DNA of 64,000 bases from Prosapia bicincta (lineage: Eukaryota > Arthropoda > Insecta > Hemiptera > Cercopidae): the NCBI GenBank assembly GCA_036971475.1, contig JBAIZL010000006.1, forward strand, positions 64,308,398 through 64,372,397, given 5' to 3'. Made by a program: the position numbers and the translations under genes. This document shows positions 32,201 to 42,540 of the stretch, piece after piece. The stretch's first letter is position 1. The number at the start of each line of letters is the position of its first letter. The notes under the pieces are model-generated. The model saw only the letters and a program-made list of their open reading frames with translations. It had not been told where the DNA came from and searched no databases.

Positions 32201-32965
32201 TGTCAGATAATCCATGTCAAGTGATACAAGGTAATTCGAGTAGGAGTCCCAGTTGGCTTTTCGCAAAATCCAACTGGAATTTCGAACATAACAGGTTTGG
32301 GAGTCACATAAACTGATCTTAATAGGCACATGGTCGCTTCCATACAAATCATTGAGTACCGACCATGTGCATCTAGTAGCTAATTGAGGGCTGCAAATCG
32401 ATAGATCAACAGCTGTCCATCCACCAGTAGATGCTGCTAAATGAGTAGGAGTGCCGTCATTTAGCAGACATAAGTCTAGTTCCGTTCTTACACTTTCAAC
32501 AATATCACCTCGAGAGTTCCTAGTCGGAGATCCCCAAGACGAATGGTGGGCATTAAAATCCCCTACCAATAAGAACGGAGTTGGTAACTGGCTTATCAAA
32601 TTTACTAAATCACTGTGATGCAGGTTTTCTTGTGGTGGCAAGTAGACACAACACACAGTGATTTTATACGGGACAGCTGTTTGAACGGCTACTGCTTGTA
32701 AAGGAGTTATTAAGTTTAGAGAAACAGCATCGATACAGTCACGGGCTAGGATGGCTACGCCACCTCTAGCTCGATCCTCTGTAACGAAGTCCGATCTAAA
32801 AACTGAATACTCCCTTAAATGGAAATTATGCGATTCGTGGAGATGTGTCTCCTGTAGACATACAAACATTGGGTACACATCTCGCACGAGTACTTTAAGT
32901 TCTTCTATGTGACTCCTAACACCGTTGACGTTCCATTGTATCACTGACTTCCTAAGCAAAGACAT
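29270..32965 (-). CDS. LINE ORF2: endonuclease, reverse transcriptase, RNase H (1231 aa)
   Basis: This would be the replication protein of the element: it nicks target DNA, reverse-transcribes the RNA at the nick and can degrade the RNA strand. Visible domains: an APE-type endonuclease, residues ~7-220 (QWNVNG, LQETHL, LVGDFNAHHSSWG, SICSPQ, GSDHVPI); reverse transcriptase, ~430-760 (GFRLGRSS, VFFDLEKAYD, NGVPQGSVLS and the catalytic FVDD near 672 in place of the usual YADD/FADD, then RFLGLLFD); RNase H, ~960-1090 (FSDGSK, TAELFAIFKAL, CSDSKSALQAL, WVPGHCGILGNTKADEA); and a C-terminal Cys/His segment, CQYCGDIFTIKHILVDC, near 1180. The length suits the I group. The ATG follows the ORF1 stop by only 3 nt, suggesting coupled termination-reinitiation. 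No stop or frameshift is present. Confidence 0.93.
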   Translation of the reverse strand: MSLLRKSVIQWNVNGVRSHIEELKVLVRDVYPMFVCLQETHLHESHNFHLREYSVFRSDFVTEDRARGGVAILARDCIDAVSLNLITPLQAVAVQTAVPYKITVCCVYLPPQENLHHSDLVNLISQLPTPFLLVGDFNAHHSSWGSPTRNSRGDIVESVRTELDLCLLNDGTPTHLAASTGGWTAVDLSICSPQLATRCTWSVLNDLYGSDHVPIKISLCDSQTCYVRNSSWILRKANWDSYSNYLVSLDMDYLTPIDENIENFTKAILNAAEKTIPKTSAHPRRPPVPWWNDECAEILRLRRGALRRFKRHPTNGNLQECKILRAKARRIFGLSRKNSWEQYISTIRRTTPSSTVWRKLRSVCGTSISLPAIALKQPDGRLITDSDDIAGVLGTSFSNFSATTAYNRLFQIYKLKEEAIPFTVGSSEDSPLNTPFSIGELESALASTKDSAPGPDSIVYSMLKHLPSSAKLVLLRVYNRLFEERSFPDAWLESTVIPLLKPGKDKTNPSSYRPISLTSVLCKLLEKMVNRRLVWYLETNNLLSNEQCGFRLGRSSVDQLVLLESAIQDAFLLRQTLVAVFFDLEKAYDMAWKRGILNTLKSWSIQGNILAFIANFLSNRSFRVRLGGTYSNSYTQENGVPQGSVLSVTLFAVAINSITSNIRSPVHCSLFVDDFCIYVPARSMATAERSLQLAIYRLEEWSKSTGFKFSASKTQCVAFSRRRQHQEPILFLDGVQLQTTDSVRFLGLLFDKRLSWIPHVRDLKVRCNKKLDMLRVLSGTNWGADRTSMLRFYRAVVRSRIDYGCQAYSSARLTVLKTLDAVHHSGLRLATGAFRTSPIPSLLVEAGEPALSRRRQMLQISYVSVLRSKPNHPAFERVFYNTLNQVYNTRQRSTAPFGIRTLRILDDLELQLPTMFERQMCYLPPWIIKTPHFDFSLSSYIKHDTPVVVYHQEFLSIYKSHQHSEIIFSDGSKLDNGVGCAFYASGYTYTYGLPSACSVFTAELFAIFKALTVIQSQSSHYLLCSDSKSALQALQDVFSSNPLVGDILCAVHRLQLRGVGVTFCWVPGHCGILGNTKADEAAKKATSLVPITQLVMASDYMCFAKHLLLAAWNDEWHTVIQNKLREIKDTVRPWRSSIRSKRREEVVVTRLRVGHSFATHGYLMSCEDPPICQYCGDIFTIKHILVDCVSVVNVRALFNLKGSLKVVLRDDASAIDRVIAFLHHLKIYFKI

Positions 32966-32968
32966 TTA

Positions 32969-34384
32969 TTAGCTTAGCAAAGGGTTTATTTGACACCCAT
33001 TGGTGCTCTCTCCTTTCTTGCCTGGGACGTTTTGGGACGTCTCAGGCTTACATTTCTCAGATTCCATATCCACCCGTTCAGGGATGGAATCTGAGGAAGT
33101 TTTGGGTTTAGGAGGGGTAGTTTTCACATTCCCTCCTTTGTTTGCATTTTTCTTAATACCCGGTAACGACTGTGACGATGTGGTCTGTCGTAACTCCGGT
33201 CTACGTGGTTTGGATTTTTCCAACGTCTTCTGCACAGATGGTTTACTACCCGTTGATAATTTCTTCTGCACCGAAACACAAGGCTCACTGAGTGATTTAT
33301 TTCGTGCTCCAATCCCCCCAGTGGAAGGGATTGGTACAAGAGGCAAATCACTATCCGTCGCTGCAGGTTGTACTAAGTTCAAAGTAGGAGGACCATTCGT
33401 GACTATGGACAAAAGGCGAGAAACTTGTTCAGTTAGAACTTCAATTTTTTTCGACAGCTCGGAACAGTTGTTACAGGACGATTTGGAAGCGGTCAGAGTA
33501 GCGGCATAAGTCTTACTGTCTGTCTTTGGCTGAGTGGAACGATAGAGTTTTTTGGCCTCTGGAAACGACAGCTTGTCTTTCGCCATGATGCCTAGGATAG
33601 CTTTCTCTTCCTTGAACGTAGGACAGTTGTAGGATCGCGCTGGGTGGTCACCACCACAGTTGGCGCATTTCGGAGAATTAACACAATCCTTATCATCATG
33701 GCCTTCGACGCTACATATACCGCATACGTTCTGCTTCGAACACGTAGAGCTGATATGCCCAAATCGCTGGCACTTGAAGCAGCGCCTAGGGTTAGCCACG
33801 TATGGTCTCACTGAGAGCCTTTGGTAACCTGCATGCAAGTATTCGGGTATTTCCGGCTTTCCAAATGTCACGATAAAAGACGCTGTTGCTACCTTTTCTC
33901 CTTTGTCCATTTTCATTATAGGAATAACGTCCGTAACTAACTGAGAAGACAGTTCGGACTTTATTTCATCGATTGGAAGGTGCATTAAATCCCTACATGT
34001 GATGACCCCCTTTGAGTAATTCAAGGATCTGTGGGGAGCCACAGATACCATGACCTGGTCAAAGAAGGAGGTCATTTTTGATAGAGAGCGGGTTTGTCTG
34101 TCGGTGGAAGTCGCAACTAACAATGTTCCGTTTCGAAGTTTCTTAATAGAGGCTACTGGGCCTCCAGCACACGCAGTAATAGCCTTGTTAATTAGGAAAG
34201 GAGAAACTTTTGAAAGATCTTTCCCTTCTTCGGCACTAGAAACAACTAAATATTTTGCTGATGGCAATGTCTGCGACGTTGCCACCATCAACTTTTTACT
34301 CAAATCCTTTTGAATATGATCGTCAGGAGAATCCTGGCGTGTTCTCTTTAAACTAGTCGTATTTGACGGGGTTTTTGAATCCAT
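32969..34384 (-). CDS. LINE ORF1: gag-like RNA-binding protein with zinc knuckles (471 aa)
   Basis: This would be the nucleic-acid-binding partner that coats the element RNA. Residues 1-40 are Lys/Arg/Ser-rich. Residues ~45-195 form a folded region like the RRM-type core of I/Jockey ORF1 proteins. Three cysteine knuckles follow: CFKCQRFGHISSTC (~202-215), CGICSVEGHDDKDC (~221-234) and CANCGGDHPARSYNC (~240-254). The C-terminal ~170 residues are low-complexity, rich in Ser, Pro, Lys and Thr. It ends with TAA, followed by a second TAA and then the ORF2 ATG. It is fully open. Function is assigned by family resemblance. Confidence 0.9.
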   Translation of the reverse strand: MDSKTPSNTTSLKRTRQDSPDDHIQKDLSKKLMVATSQTLPSAKYLVVSSAEEGKDLSKVSPFLINKAITACAGGPVASIKKLRNGTLLVATSTDRQTRSLSKMTSFFDQVMVSVAPHRSLNYSKGVITCRDLMHLPIDEIKSELSSQLVTDVIPIMKMDKGEKVATASFIVTFGKPEIPEYLHAGYQRLSVRPYVANPRRCFKCQRFGHISSTCSKQNVCGICSVEGHDDKDCVNSPKCANCGGDHPARSYNCPTFKEEKAILGIMAKDKLSFPEAKKLYRSTQPKTDSKTYAATLTASKSSCNNCSELSKKIEVLTEQVSRLLSIVTNGPPTLNLVQPAATDSDLPLVPIPSTGGIGARNKSLSEPCVSVQKKLSTGSKPSVQKTLEKSKPRRPELRQTTSSQSLPGIKKNANKGGNVKTTPPKPKTSSDSIPERVDMESEKCKPETSQNVPGKKGESTNGCQINPLLS

Positions 34385-34891
34385 AAATATTTTTTGCCAG
34401 CCATCGTGTCAAGCGTTACGGGCGAGACTATAGGAACGGGTACACCCTTGGATCACATTAAGATCATTTCCAACCCTCAGAACTCTGAGGCCTATAGCTT
34501 TTCTCCTTAGCTCGACTGGATGGGCATCAGTCGAGGACTCGTAATACTGTGCACGGGCTCCGACACCTGTGCACCGCGGACACTCCCTGACCAAGGACCG
34601 AAGCGGCTGGTAGACCAGAAACCGCGCTTACGTCTTCGGCAGAGCAAGCTCACATCAGCGTCCCAGACCAGAGTTTGTCACGCTCTGGACTTTTCAGCAC
34701 TCCCAACGCGCAACGGTTCTGACCAGTCAAAATTCCCTAAGCGAAGATGTAAGTTTTGAAATGTGTATAGATTGTGTTGGTGTGTGTATGTGTGTGTGAA
34801 GGTTTTTGTGAGTGGTGTAGTGTTAGGCTAGGGTACCGCGAGGGACGCCAAATCCCTCGTAGGTGCGGCTAGTCCGCACCCCCCTGCGGGT
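34385..34891 (-). promoter_or_regulatory. LINE 5' UTR, probable internal promoter region
   Basis: This ~507-nt segment lies between the 5' junction and the ORF1 ATG and is clearly more GC-rich than the surrounding DNA. The first bases on the minus strand are ACCCGCAGGGGGGTGCGGAC, rich in short self-complementary GC motifs (GTGCGGAC/GTCCGCAC). LINEs of this type usually carry an internal promoter in the 5' UTR. No specific promoter element was identified. Confidence 0.6.
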
Positions 34892-34906
34892 ACTAGGTAA
34901 GGTTTT
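34892..34906. repeat. Target-site duplication of the LINE, 5' copy
   Basis: ACTAGGTAAGGTTTT matches 28839-28853 exactly and marks the 5' junction of the full-length element. Confidence 0.9.
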
Positions 34907-35780
34907 CAACATTTTCTCTGAGATTAAATTGTGATTAACAATAAATACATTAAGAATACCTGATACCTTCTCTTAGAATATATATGATAAATGGGAATGT
35001 TGAATGCAGACAGTATTATATCTGTATTTAGCTTGTGAGAAAGGATTGTGATTACTGTGTTATGATATTTGATTGAGTTATTTCACCAACCATAGTTCCA
35101 TCAATAAAATGGAAAATATCTAGTTGATGTTGTTAATCCAACTTCCTCAGTATATATGAGAAGGCGTGAGAGCTAGGTCAGCAATCAGTTACAAACTTGA
35201 TAGTTGTAGTTTTAAAAATATAGCAAATTTCTGTGTTTGTCAAAAACTGTATTATATATACATGTATTATTTGGACATGAAAGAGAGTATTCTTTATAGA
35301 ATAGAGGAGGGATGTGCCTCTGCGCTCATGAGTTATTGTTCTACATTTTCAATACCAGGAGAGATTCTTGTTCTCCCTTACTCCTATCAATATTCCACCT
35401 ATCCTTCTCCACCCCAAAGCTTACACAAAGAGTTGTACCTGGTACACATACCCCTATATAACTCCTGTGCACAATAGCTCTACCTTAGGGATAGGATACA
35501 ACCTAAAAGTAAACCATGATTCCCTCATCAGTTTTGTCGACCAAGACTTATATAATTTATGGTAATATTTAACAAAAATTGTATCAACTTCAATTTTTTT
35601 TGTTTTCAAATGAACAGGATTATTTTAACCATAAATGGTTGTTAAACTTGTACCAATTATTGTTATACAAATATACCTCATCTGTTAAAACATACGCCTT
35701 TATCAAAGAATATTTCATGAATTTTGTTATATTGTTCTACATTACTATATAGTTATATGAGATTATAGCTATATATTAGG
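34907..35780. other. AT-rich non-coding sequence
   Basis: A 103-codon open frame on the plus strand (35166-35477) has no recognisable features. No element was recognised. Confidence 0.45.
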
Positions 35781-36027
35781 CAGGGGCGCAGCCAGAATAA
35801 TGGTTGAGTCTCTGACGACCCTGGAGAGTCAGAGGGTGGAATCTCCCAGGGAAATTTTGAACATTTTTATCTCTAGAAATCATATTTTATGCAATTGAAT
35901 GTACACAATTGTTGGGTCGTCAGGAAGCAGTTTTGCTAAAAAACTAGCACTGTTTTATATGTTAATATTTATTGCTGAAATTAATTGCTTTGGGGGGGGC
36001 ACATGTCCCCCTCTGGCTACGCCAATG
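35781..36027. mobile_element. hAT-type MITE with perfect 8-bp target duplication
   Basis: The ends are CAGGGGCGCAGCCAG and CTGGCTACGCCAATG, near-perfect inverted repeats of the hAT form. The flanks are ATATTAGG at 35773-35780 and again at 36028-36035, an exact 8-bp duplication. The 247-bp interior is non-coding and shares TTGTTGGGTCGTCAGGAAGC-type blocks with the copy at 18249-18503. Confidence 0.92.
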
Positions 36028-36035
36028 ATATTAGG

Positions 36036-37802
36036 ATATGTTTCATTACATATAACAGAAAAATTAGGTTTGCTATGTAAACTAACTAGTTGCCATATTG
36101 AATGATTAGCCTCCATTTTCTTTATTCTTGCACAAAATAAATTTGTTGAGATGTGACAAGCTTCTGTTGGGAAATTTACCAAATACTTTGTAACTATATT
36201 CTGATATATTTATATAGCAATGTAATACGAGGTGTTACATTTTTATTAAAATACACTGAGTCTATATAGTTTCAAGTGTATAGGTAAAAAAAGAATTACA
36301 TTACATATTCCATTCAAATTTTAACCAATATTTATGGTTTGTGACAAATAAAATAAATTATTATTATTTACTTTCCATATTGAAATAACACATTTAAAAA
36401 CAAAAATCATAGTTGAAGGTAGCCTTGTTACTTCCTAATTTATTTCTCATAGTCAAATCACTTTCTTAAATAATACAGACACATACAGAAGCTCACAGAC
36501 ATAAACAATTTTTAGATAAATCATTAGATTGTTTAATTTTAAAATATTATATTACACTAGGGACCAAAACCACAAGTATTAACAGCTACCGTAAATTACT
36601 TTTCGTTAAATAGAAATTCCAGCTATTAAATAAAATATCCCCAATTACAGCTATCTGTTGTTTTTTTTTTTGACAAAAAAGATAAATAAACATAGAAATA
36701 TAAATTATTTAAACTACTAATAAATTTTTGATTTAAACACACAAAAAAACATTTGTTATTCAAAGCACAAAAATTATTTTGAAAATCATTGTTTTATCTG
36801 GGACTTATCGAAAGATGTTAACTACAATCAAAACAAACAAGGTAACATGTAACAACAAAAACTTAAATAGGTAGAACTAGTAAGAAAAACAGACAAAATC
36901 AGTCCAATGAGAGTGGCATTGAAACAAGTTATATAGACAACATTTATATCTGGACACAATCAGTACACAGATATTTGTTATATGACATTGGAAATGTTTT
37001 AACTGTATTCATGACATTTCTTATGAAGAAAAAGAATTACTGTACTTAACATATTAACAAATTTGAATGTTGATAAGAAATGTATGACATTTGTTTGAAA
37101 AAAACTAACATTTTAGGAATGGAATGTTGATTGATATTTTAAATAATACTATAATCATATAAATAATATTAAGTGTCAGACTTTGATAAAATAAAAGAAT
37201 GTGACGATTCTAAATGTTCAAACTTTATGTATATCCTAATTTTTCCAAATTATTTTAGACAATTTTTCTATACTTTTAATATTTTTTAAAAATAAATTTA
37301 CAATGGTTTTCATTAAGAATTGTGTCCATAAACAATTATTAAATACTTACTTACTATATGGGAAATGTAAGTAGTTAAAAAAATATAACCACAGCTATTT
37401 TTATTGTTGTGGTTGACCTATTAAAAGATAACACAGGATATAACATGAAAGATAAATACTGACAATTCCATGAAGCCCTATTTGATGAAATGAGATTAAC
37501 ATCAAAGATTTACAGAATCGTATATCTTATTTCTAAGAAACTATTTATTATTGCAGATTGAATAATTGATCTTAATGAAAATCATTTATGGGATTAAAAA
37601 GTGTAAATGTCAATTGGTAGTGTGTGAAATAATTCCCAACTAAATTATATGTACACTCATTATATATTTTACTAAATATATGTAAAAATTATTTTCTTGA
37701 TCGTCTTATATTCCTAAAAGTATAAATTATAAAAAATGCATGCTTATTTATGAATAGGTTTAATTTTAAAACATCTGACTGAATTATAACTAGAAGCTAT
37801 TA
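36036..37802. other. AT-rich non-coding sequence
   Basis: No gene or repeat structure was recognised. Confidence 0.45.
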
Positions 37803-37814
37803 TAATATTTTATT

Positions 37815-37957
37815 CTTGAATTTTGTAATCCATTACATTCGGTGAATCTTAGGAAGATCGCCACTTAGAGATCGAAAACGTTCTGTCTCAGTAAGTTTTA
37901 ACAAATTTACAAAATTTAAAGTTTGGTTAGTCATAAACTATTGTTTAAGTGATTAAA
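37815..37957 (+). mobile_element. Minimal PLE insertion (143 bp) with 12-bp target duplication
   Basis: TAATATTTTATT occurs at 37803-37814 and 37958-37969. The insertion opens with the leader CTTGAATTTTGTAATCCATT, joins the hammerhead region from stem II onward (GATCG, loop, GATC, GAAA, ACGT, UC, TGTCT at ~37856-37886), then runs through the PLE 3' end to AGTCATAAACTATTGTTTAA. The CTGATGA block is missing because the junction falls inside the ribozyme. This is the smallest clear PLE insertion in the window. Confidence 0.8.
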
Positions 37958-37969
37958 TAATATTTTATT

Positions 37970-38763
37970 TTATCATTATTATTTATATTATTTTATGGAC
38001 ACTGCATTAAAAACTAAAATATTGTATAATTAGAACATGCATTTTCCTTTTTTATACTCTCTATTTTTAATTATTTCCATAAACAAAAATAAATTATTTT
38101 TATGCTTCATTTCAGTAACCGGTCTACAATTAAATTTTCTAAAAAGTTCTTACCTAATGTAGTTTTAAACTTACCTCAGGCATTTTAAATGTTCATAATT
38201 TTCCAAAACAGTTTAAATGAAATTTTAAAGTTTGTACTATAGTCTATTATTTTTAATTTTTTATAAATGACATTTTCTATATTGTATTTGTAAATTTAGG
38301 TTATGTCTAAAACAACAAACAGTCCATGCCTTCTTGAATACAATGTTAACAGCTGTTTTACATTTAAAAGTATTAAAAATATGTTACCATTATTAAATTT
38401 ATAAAATAATGTATTCAATTAATTATAATTCTACCTATTATAATCAAGTTACAAACCATATACTGTATTTTTAAGTTGAAATATAGTTTTAAAAATAAAT
38501 TGAGTTTAATCTTAAATTTTTTTAACAATATAATCTTACAATGTTTTTGTCTTAATCATTCTGCCAATAATAATATTGTTCACCCAATAAATAGTTGTAT
38601 GCACAAATACATGTAAACATAAGCAGATTATTTACTTCACAAAATTACATAGTGGCCCGGTTATATTGAAGACTTTAAAGTATTTATGATTTCTTTATTT
38701 TGTATTCCCAAAATTTAACAGAAAATATTTAATTACATAAGAAAATAATACAAAAACGTTTTA
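37970..38763. other. AT-rich non-coding sequence
   Basis: No gene or repeat structure was recognised. Confidence 0.45.
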
Positions 38764-40461
38764 TTAGTATGCCGCTATCTGGCATACCCACTCTGATATC
38801 TCAGTCTCTGAACAAGCCTTAAATACCAACTTGCTTGGCATCGAAACCTGAGCTAAAGACCTTAAGATCCTTATTAACCCTGATAAATCCAAATCTTGTG
38901 TTTTCTCAACAGACAGAAGGAACAGACAGACTCACCATCCTAACATTAGGCTCCACAATACTACCGTCAAACAAGTCACGCACCCCAGATACCTTGGTCT
39001 CACACTCGATGCGGAACTGAGATTTACTAAGCACACTGAAACAGTTTCAAAGAGAGCTCTGAAAAAACTCAGCATCCTAAGCAGACTTTGTGGTTCAAAC
39101 TGGGGTTCCAAACCAAAGACACTCCTAAATACTTACACAACACTCATCAGACCAATCCTTGAATATGCAGCACCAATCTGGGCTCCAGCATCTTCATCCT
39201 CGAAAGTCGACTTCGTCCAGTACAGAGCCTCCAAAGCCATCATTGGAGCTGTCTCATCTACAAATAATTTGAAAGCTGAAACTGAATGTGGCCTAACCCC
39301 ATTGGAAAATCGGAGAAAATTCGCTACAGTGAAATTTACAAACAAAATCAGGAGCAATCACGAACAACATATCTCAAAAGTCACCTTTCGGAACTGGTCG
39401 GAAAAAACCAGGCTAAAAAGATCTTCTACTCTCCAGTACGACAAAAACATCAGACAGGACATCAACCTACAGCACACGAGCCTTGACATCTTTCAAGAAC
39501 CTAGGTTCCCGGTCAAACCACCCTCCTTTGTGAATATAAACTTGAATCTCCTCGAACCCTGCTCCAAAAAAGAGCCTCAAGAAACAATCAAGAGGAAAGG
39601 AATGGAAACTATTGCTAAGATTTTAAAACCACACTTGGTCGCTGCTTACACCGACGGCTCTTCGAATTCTGACTGCGATAGAGGTGGATCCGGAATCTTT
39701 ATAACCTACCCTGATGGCTCAACTTCCAGACATAAAATTGCAGCAGGCAAAATCGCCTCCAACTTCACAAGCGAACTCATCGCAATCAAAGAAGCTCTGA
39801 GTATTTACCTCACTTGGACAACACTCAACCACTCTGATGGCATAGTAATCTTCACGGACTGCAGATCTGCTCTTCAGGCTCTCCAAAAAGGAAATACAAA
39901 CCTCGCCCAAAAGATCAATACCCTTCTGTCCTTAATTGAGGAAAACAAGGATCAATGGATCCCGGCACACGTCGACATCAAAGGAAACGAAGAGGCCGAT
40001 TCTCTGGCCAAGGAAGCGAGGACCATCGAACCAGCCCCCGTGATTACAACATCTTCCGACGTAAATGCCATTGCAAAACAGAAGCTCTGCCATAACAACC
40101 AAAGAAAATCATCACTTTCCGAGCTTAACTTCGACAGGGAAATAACAAAAACAATTGCCAAACTGAGGACAATGCACCTCAAAGACATGAAAATCTTGCC
40201 TGATGGATCAAGAACATACCCTGAATGTAGCCACTGCCCAGGAATACAGCTTGATCCCGATCATCTCTTCAACTGCCCGTCCATCATTGCAGCACTATTT
40301 AAAATTGACTTGAACTGTTCTAGGGAGACCCTTTATACGGACAAAGCTGCAGAGGTGGCCAGTGCAGTGCTTCACGCCTTTGGACCTGTGTAACTGTGCT
40401 CTCTCTACCTTTCTCTGAAATTGTTTTTATTGCACTTGTCACATGACAACAACAACAACAA
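38764..40461 (+). mobile_element. 5'-truncated LINE with (AAC)n tail
   Basis: This insertion contains only the C-terminal half of an ORF2 plus a short 3' UTR that ends in AACAACAACAACAACAAC. The flanks CAAAAACGTTTTA (38751) and CAAAATCGTTTTA (40462) form a probable 13-bp duplication with one mismatch. The tail type and sequence differ from the full-length LINE at 28.9-34.9 kb, so it is a different family. Confidence 0.85.
38768..40393 (+). pseudogene. LINE ORF2 C-terminal half: end of RT plus RNase H
   Basis: The frame opens just downstream of the reverse-transcriptase catalytic motif (YAAIWHTHSDISVSEQAL; the Asp pair is lost at the truncation point). It has one TGA in place of a Trp codon at 38849-38851. 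It then reads LINPDKSKSCVF, RYLGLTLDAELRFTKH, NWGSKPKTLLNTYTTLIRP and ILEYAAPIWAPAS. From 39269 the frame is open to the end: an RNase H domain (AAYTDGSSNSD, TSELIAIKEAL, FTDCRSALQALQ, IPAHVDIKGNEEADSLAKEA) and a Cys/His tail (YPECSHCPGIQLDPDHLFNCP). The RNase H residues look intact, but the protein cannot retrotranspose alone. Confidence 0.88.
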
Positions 40462-40480
40462 CAAAATCGTTTTAATAATG

Positions 40481-41346
40481 TAAAAAATGTTTGAACTTTT
40501 TTGCAAGTAGGAACTTGCATCAAATTGAAAAAAATGTATTTTCCTGGGAATTTGAACCAGTCCTAGTATTACGAAAACAGATGAAACAATCCTGATATTG
40601 TTTAAAACATTATGAGCAAGATTTCATTCAAAATTACGATAGACAAATTGCATTTAATGAAAAAGTGTTTTTTCTCAAGTACTCAACATAAATAAAATTA
40701 TACAGGGTTTGCTAAATTAATCAAATTAACTGAGGAGCTTGTAGATTGAAATTCATTGTTGATGATATACTACCCTGTAAATTTAGGTTCAGAACTAAAT
40801 TCAGCTTGATAATATTTTTTAAACACTTTATTCCAATTGATGCTATTCTACTTTTGACTGATACTCTATTCACAGAGAAGTAGGAAATTTTGAAATAATG
40901 AAAGAATTTTACAAACTTTATGAGAACTGCTGAAAATGTGTTATAGAAGGGCAGATATGCTATCGGACATCAACTTTTAGAAATAACATACGTTAAGTGG
41001 TGTCTTTTTGATGTACATATTCTTCATGTTAAATTTGAAAATTCAGCATAGTTCCACATTAAAAGAAAAATATATAAACTTTCAGTTTTAAACTATTATA
41101 AGTTTGGTTACAAACAAATTACAATAAGTTCATTGTTTCTTTAGCGCCAATTTCACATAAGAAATATGTATAAAAAGAAGATTTTATGCATACCTCTTCA
41201 AATTCACCATTTATCCTATATTTTGCTTACACTAACTGTTTCAAGTTAGCTCTTGTTAAATTTCATCAAAACCTGTTTCCTTTCAGAATTCTGTTTTTTT
41301 TGGGGGGGGGGTGATATGGTGATACAACTTTGGCATTGGGTCTTTC
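40481..41346. other. AT-rich non-coding sequence
   Basis: No gene or repeat structure was recognised, apart from a G-run at about 41300-41312. Confidence 0.45.
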
Positions 41347-42540
41347 ATGGTTGTCAACAACTCAAACCTCTATTCCCAACCAGATAGCCTACCCATGGAA
41401 AGTCTTATCATCAGCGAAATTTTCCTACAACACATAGAAAACACCAAGATACTCTCAAACAATGCACATGCACATAAAATCATTTACTGGCACAGGTACA
41501 TAACACTGTACAGAGGCAACATCCGCCAATGTAAAAAAGTTCTCACCTATACTAACAAAACCTTCAGATCGTCAGAATTAAAACTAAACAATCCTTAAAC
41601 TTCCTTGAAGTCAACATATCAAAAAGTCCCACACAAAAACACAGCTTCAACATATATAGAAAACCAACAACAACAGACACACTCATCCACAACACCTCAA
41701 ACCACCCTATTGAGACAAACAGGCTGCCTTTAGATCCACGGTCTACAGACTCATAGAAGTACCAATGACTACAGAAAACATAAACAAAGAATTAGACACC
41801 ATTAAACACTTAGCAAACACAAACGGATACAACACCACAATAATATACAAACTATAAAACAATATACAAAAAATACCAAAAACAATACTACAGGGAGAGA
41901 AAATAAACTTATCACAATACCATACATAAACATAACATAGGATAAAATAGCTCACAAATTCCAAAAAAACAGAATACAAAATAGCATTTAAAACTAATAA
42001 CAAACTGTAAAACAAGATACAACATAACACCAACAATAAAGATAAACTTCAAGCATCAGGTATATACAAATTAAACTATACAGAGAGCAACAAATTCTAC
42101 ATAGAGCAAACAGGTCGCAGCTTCCAACAAAGATCACATACAATAAATGGAAACACAGACTCAGGATTTGCCGATCACCTAAATGAAACAGGGCACAAAT
42201 ATTCAGACGTTAACCATAACCTAGAAGTCTTAAACAACAACAAAAAAGACCACATCTCAACACACTAGAACAGTATCAAATTTACAAACATACAAAAACC
42301 CAAAATACAAACATATTCAACGAACAGAGCCAATACAAATCCCATAAACTAATTGACACTACTGAAAAACCTGCTTTTAAAACCGATACCACTTAGCCCA
42401 ACAACTCCAAGTGGAACATTTAGACACTGATGAAGATCGCCACGGAGCGATTAAAAACGTTCTGTCTCATTAGGTTGTTACAAATTTACACAAAAATAAT
42501 GTTCAGATAGTCGTAAACTAATGTAAAGTTATTAATAATA
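41347..42540 (+). pseudogene. Penelope-like element relic: RT C-terminal part plus GIY-YIG
   Basis: This is the longest PLE in the window. The first open piece (41347-41598) carries SLPMESLIISEIFLQHIENT, a degraded form of the PLE reverse-transcriptase GLPMGSP..S motif, followed by KIIYWHRYITLYRGNIRQ where the catalytic Asp pair is gone. A second frame reads LNFLEVNISKSPTQKHSFNI and YRKPTTTDTLIHNTSNHP, typical of PLE RT. After several stops, SGIYKLNYTESNKFYIEQTG at ~42055-42120 is the GIY-YIG endonuclease with YIG changed to YIE. The ORF ends RH with UGA UGA at the hammerhead (42422). The 3' end resembles the other F1 copies. Many stops show it is dead. Confidence 0.85.
42422..42467 (+). ncRNA. 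Hammerhead motif, family F1, G12 mutated
   Basis: AGACA, CTGATGA, A, GATCG, an 8-nt loop, CGAT with C to T at the next base, then AAAA in place of GAAA, ACGT, UC, TGTCT. Stem I pairs perfectly and the cleavage dinucleotide is the favourable UC. The G12 to A change is expected to abolish activity. It sits at the end of the PLE ORF and includes its stop codons. Confidence 0.68.

Larger units (their letters stand above)
28854..34891 (-). mobile_element. Full-length I/Jockey-superfamily LINE, both ORFs open
   Basis: The element reads on the minus strand: a ~507-nt GC-rich 5' UTR (34891-34385), ORF1 (34384-32969), ORF2 (32965-29270), a T-rich 3' UTR (29269-28889) and a pure A tail (28888 down to 28850). 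It is flanked by a 15-bp identical duplication. Full length, open frames, a long homogeneous A tail and a perfect duplication all point to a recent insertion. Domain order (zinc-knuckle ORF1; endonuclease, reverse transcriptase, RNase H and Cys/His tail in ORF2) places it among RNase H-bearing LINEs of the I group. Exact clade would need a tree. Confidence 0.93.

Noticed and set aside
33000..33509. 169-codon plus-strand open frame across LINE ORF1
   Set aside because: Shadow of ORF1 on the opposite strand; no independent features.
39269..40393. Host RNase H gene
   Set aside because: The 374-codon frame is long and open, but upstream sequence is continuous with LINE reverse transcriptase and it ends in a LINE (AAC)n tail.
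41743..42036. 97-codon hydrophobic minus-strand open frame
   Set aside because: Antisense of the A-rich PLE coding relic; hydrophobicity is a by-product of base composition.
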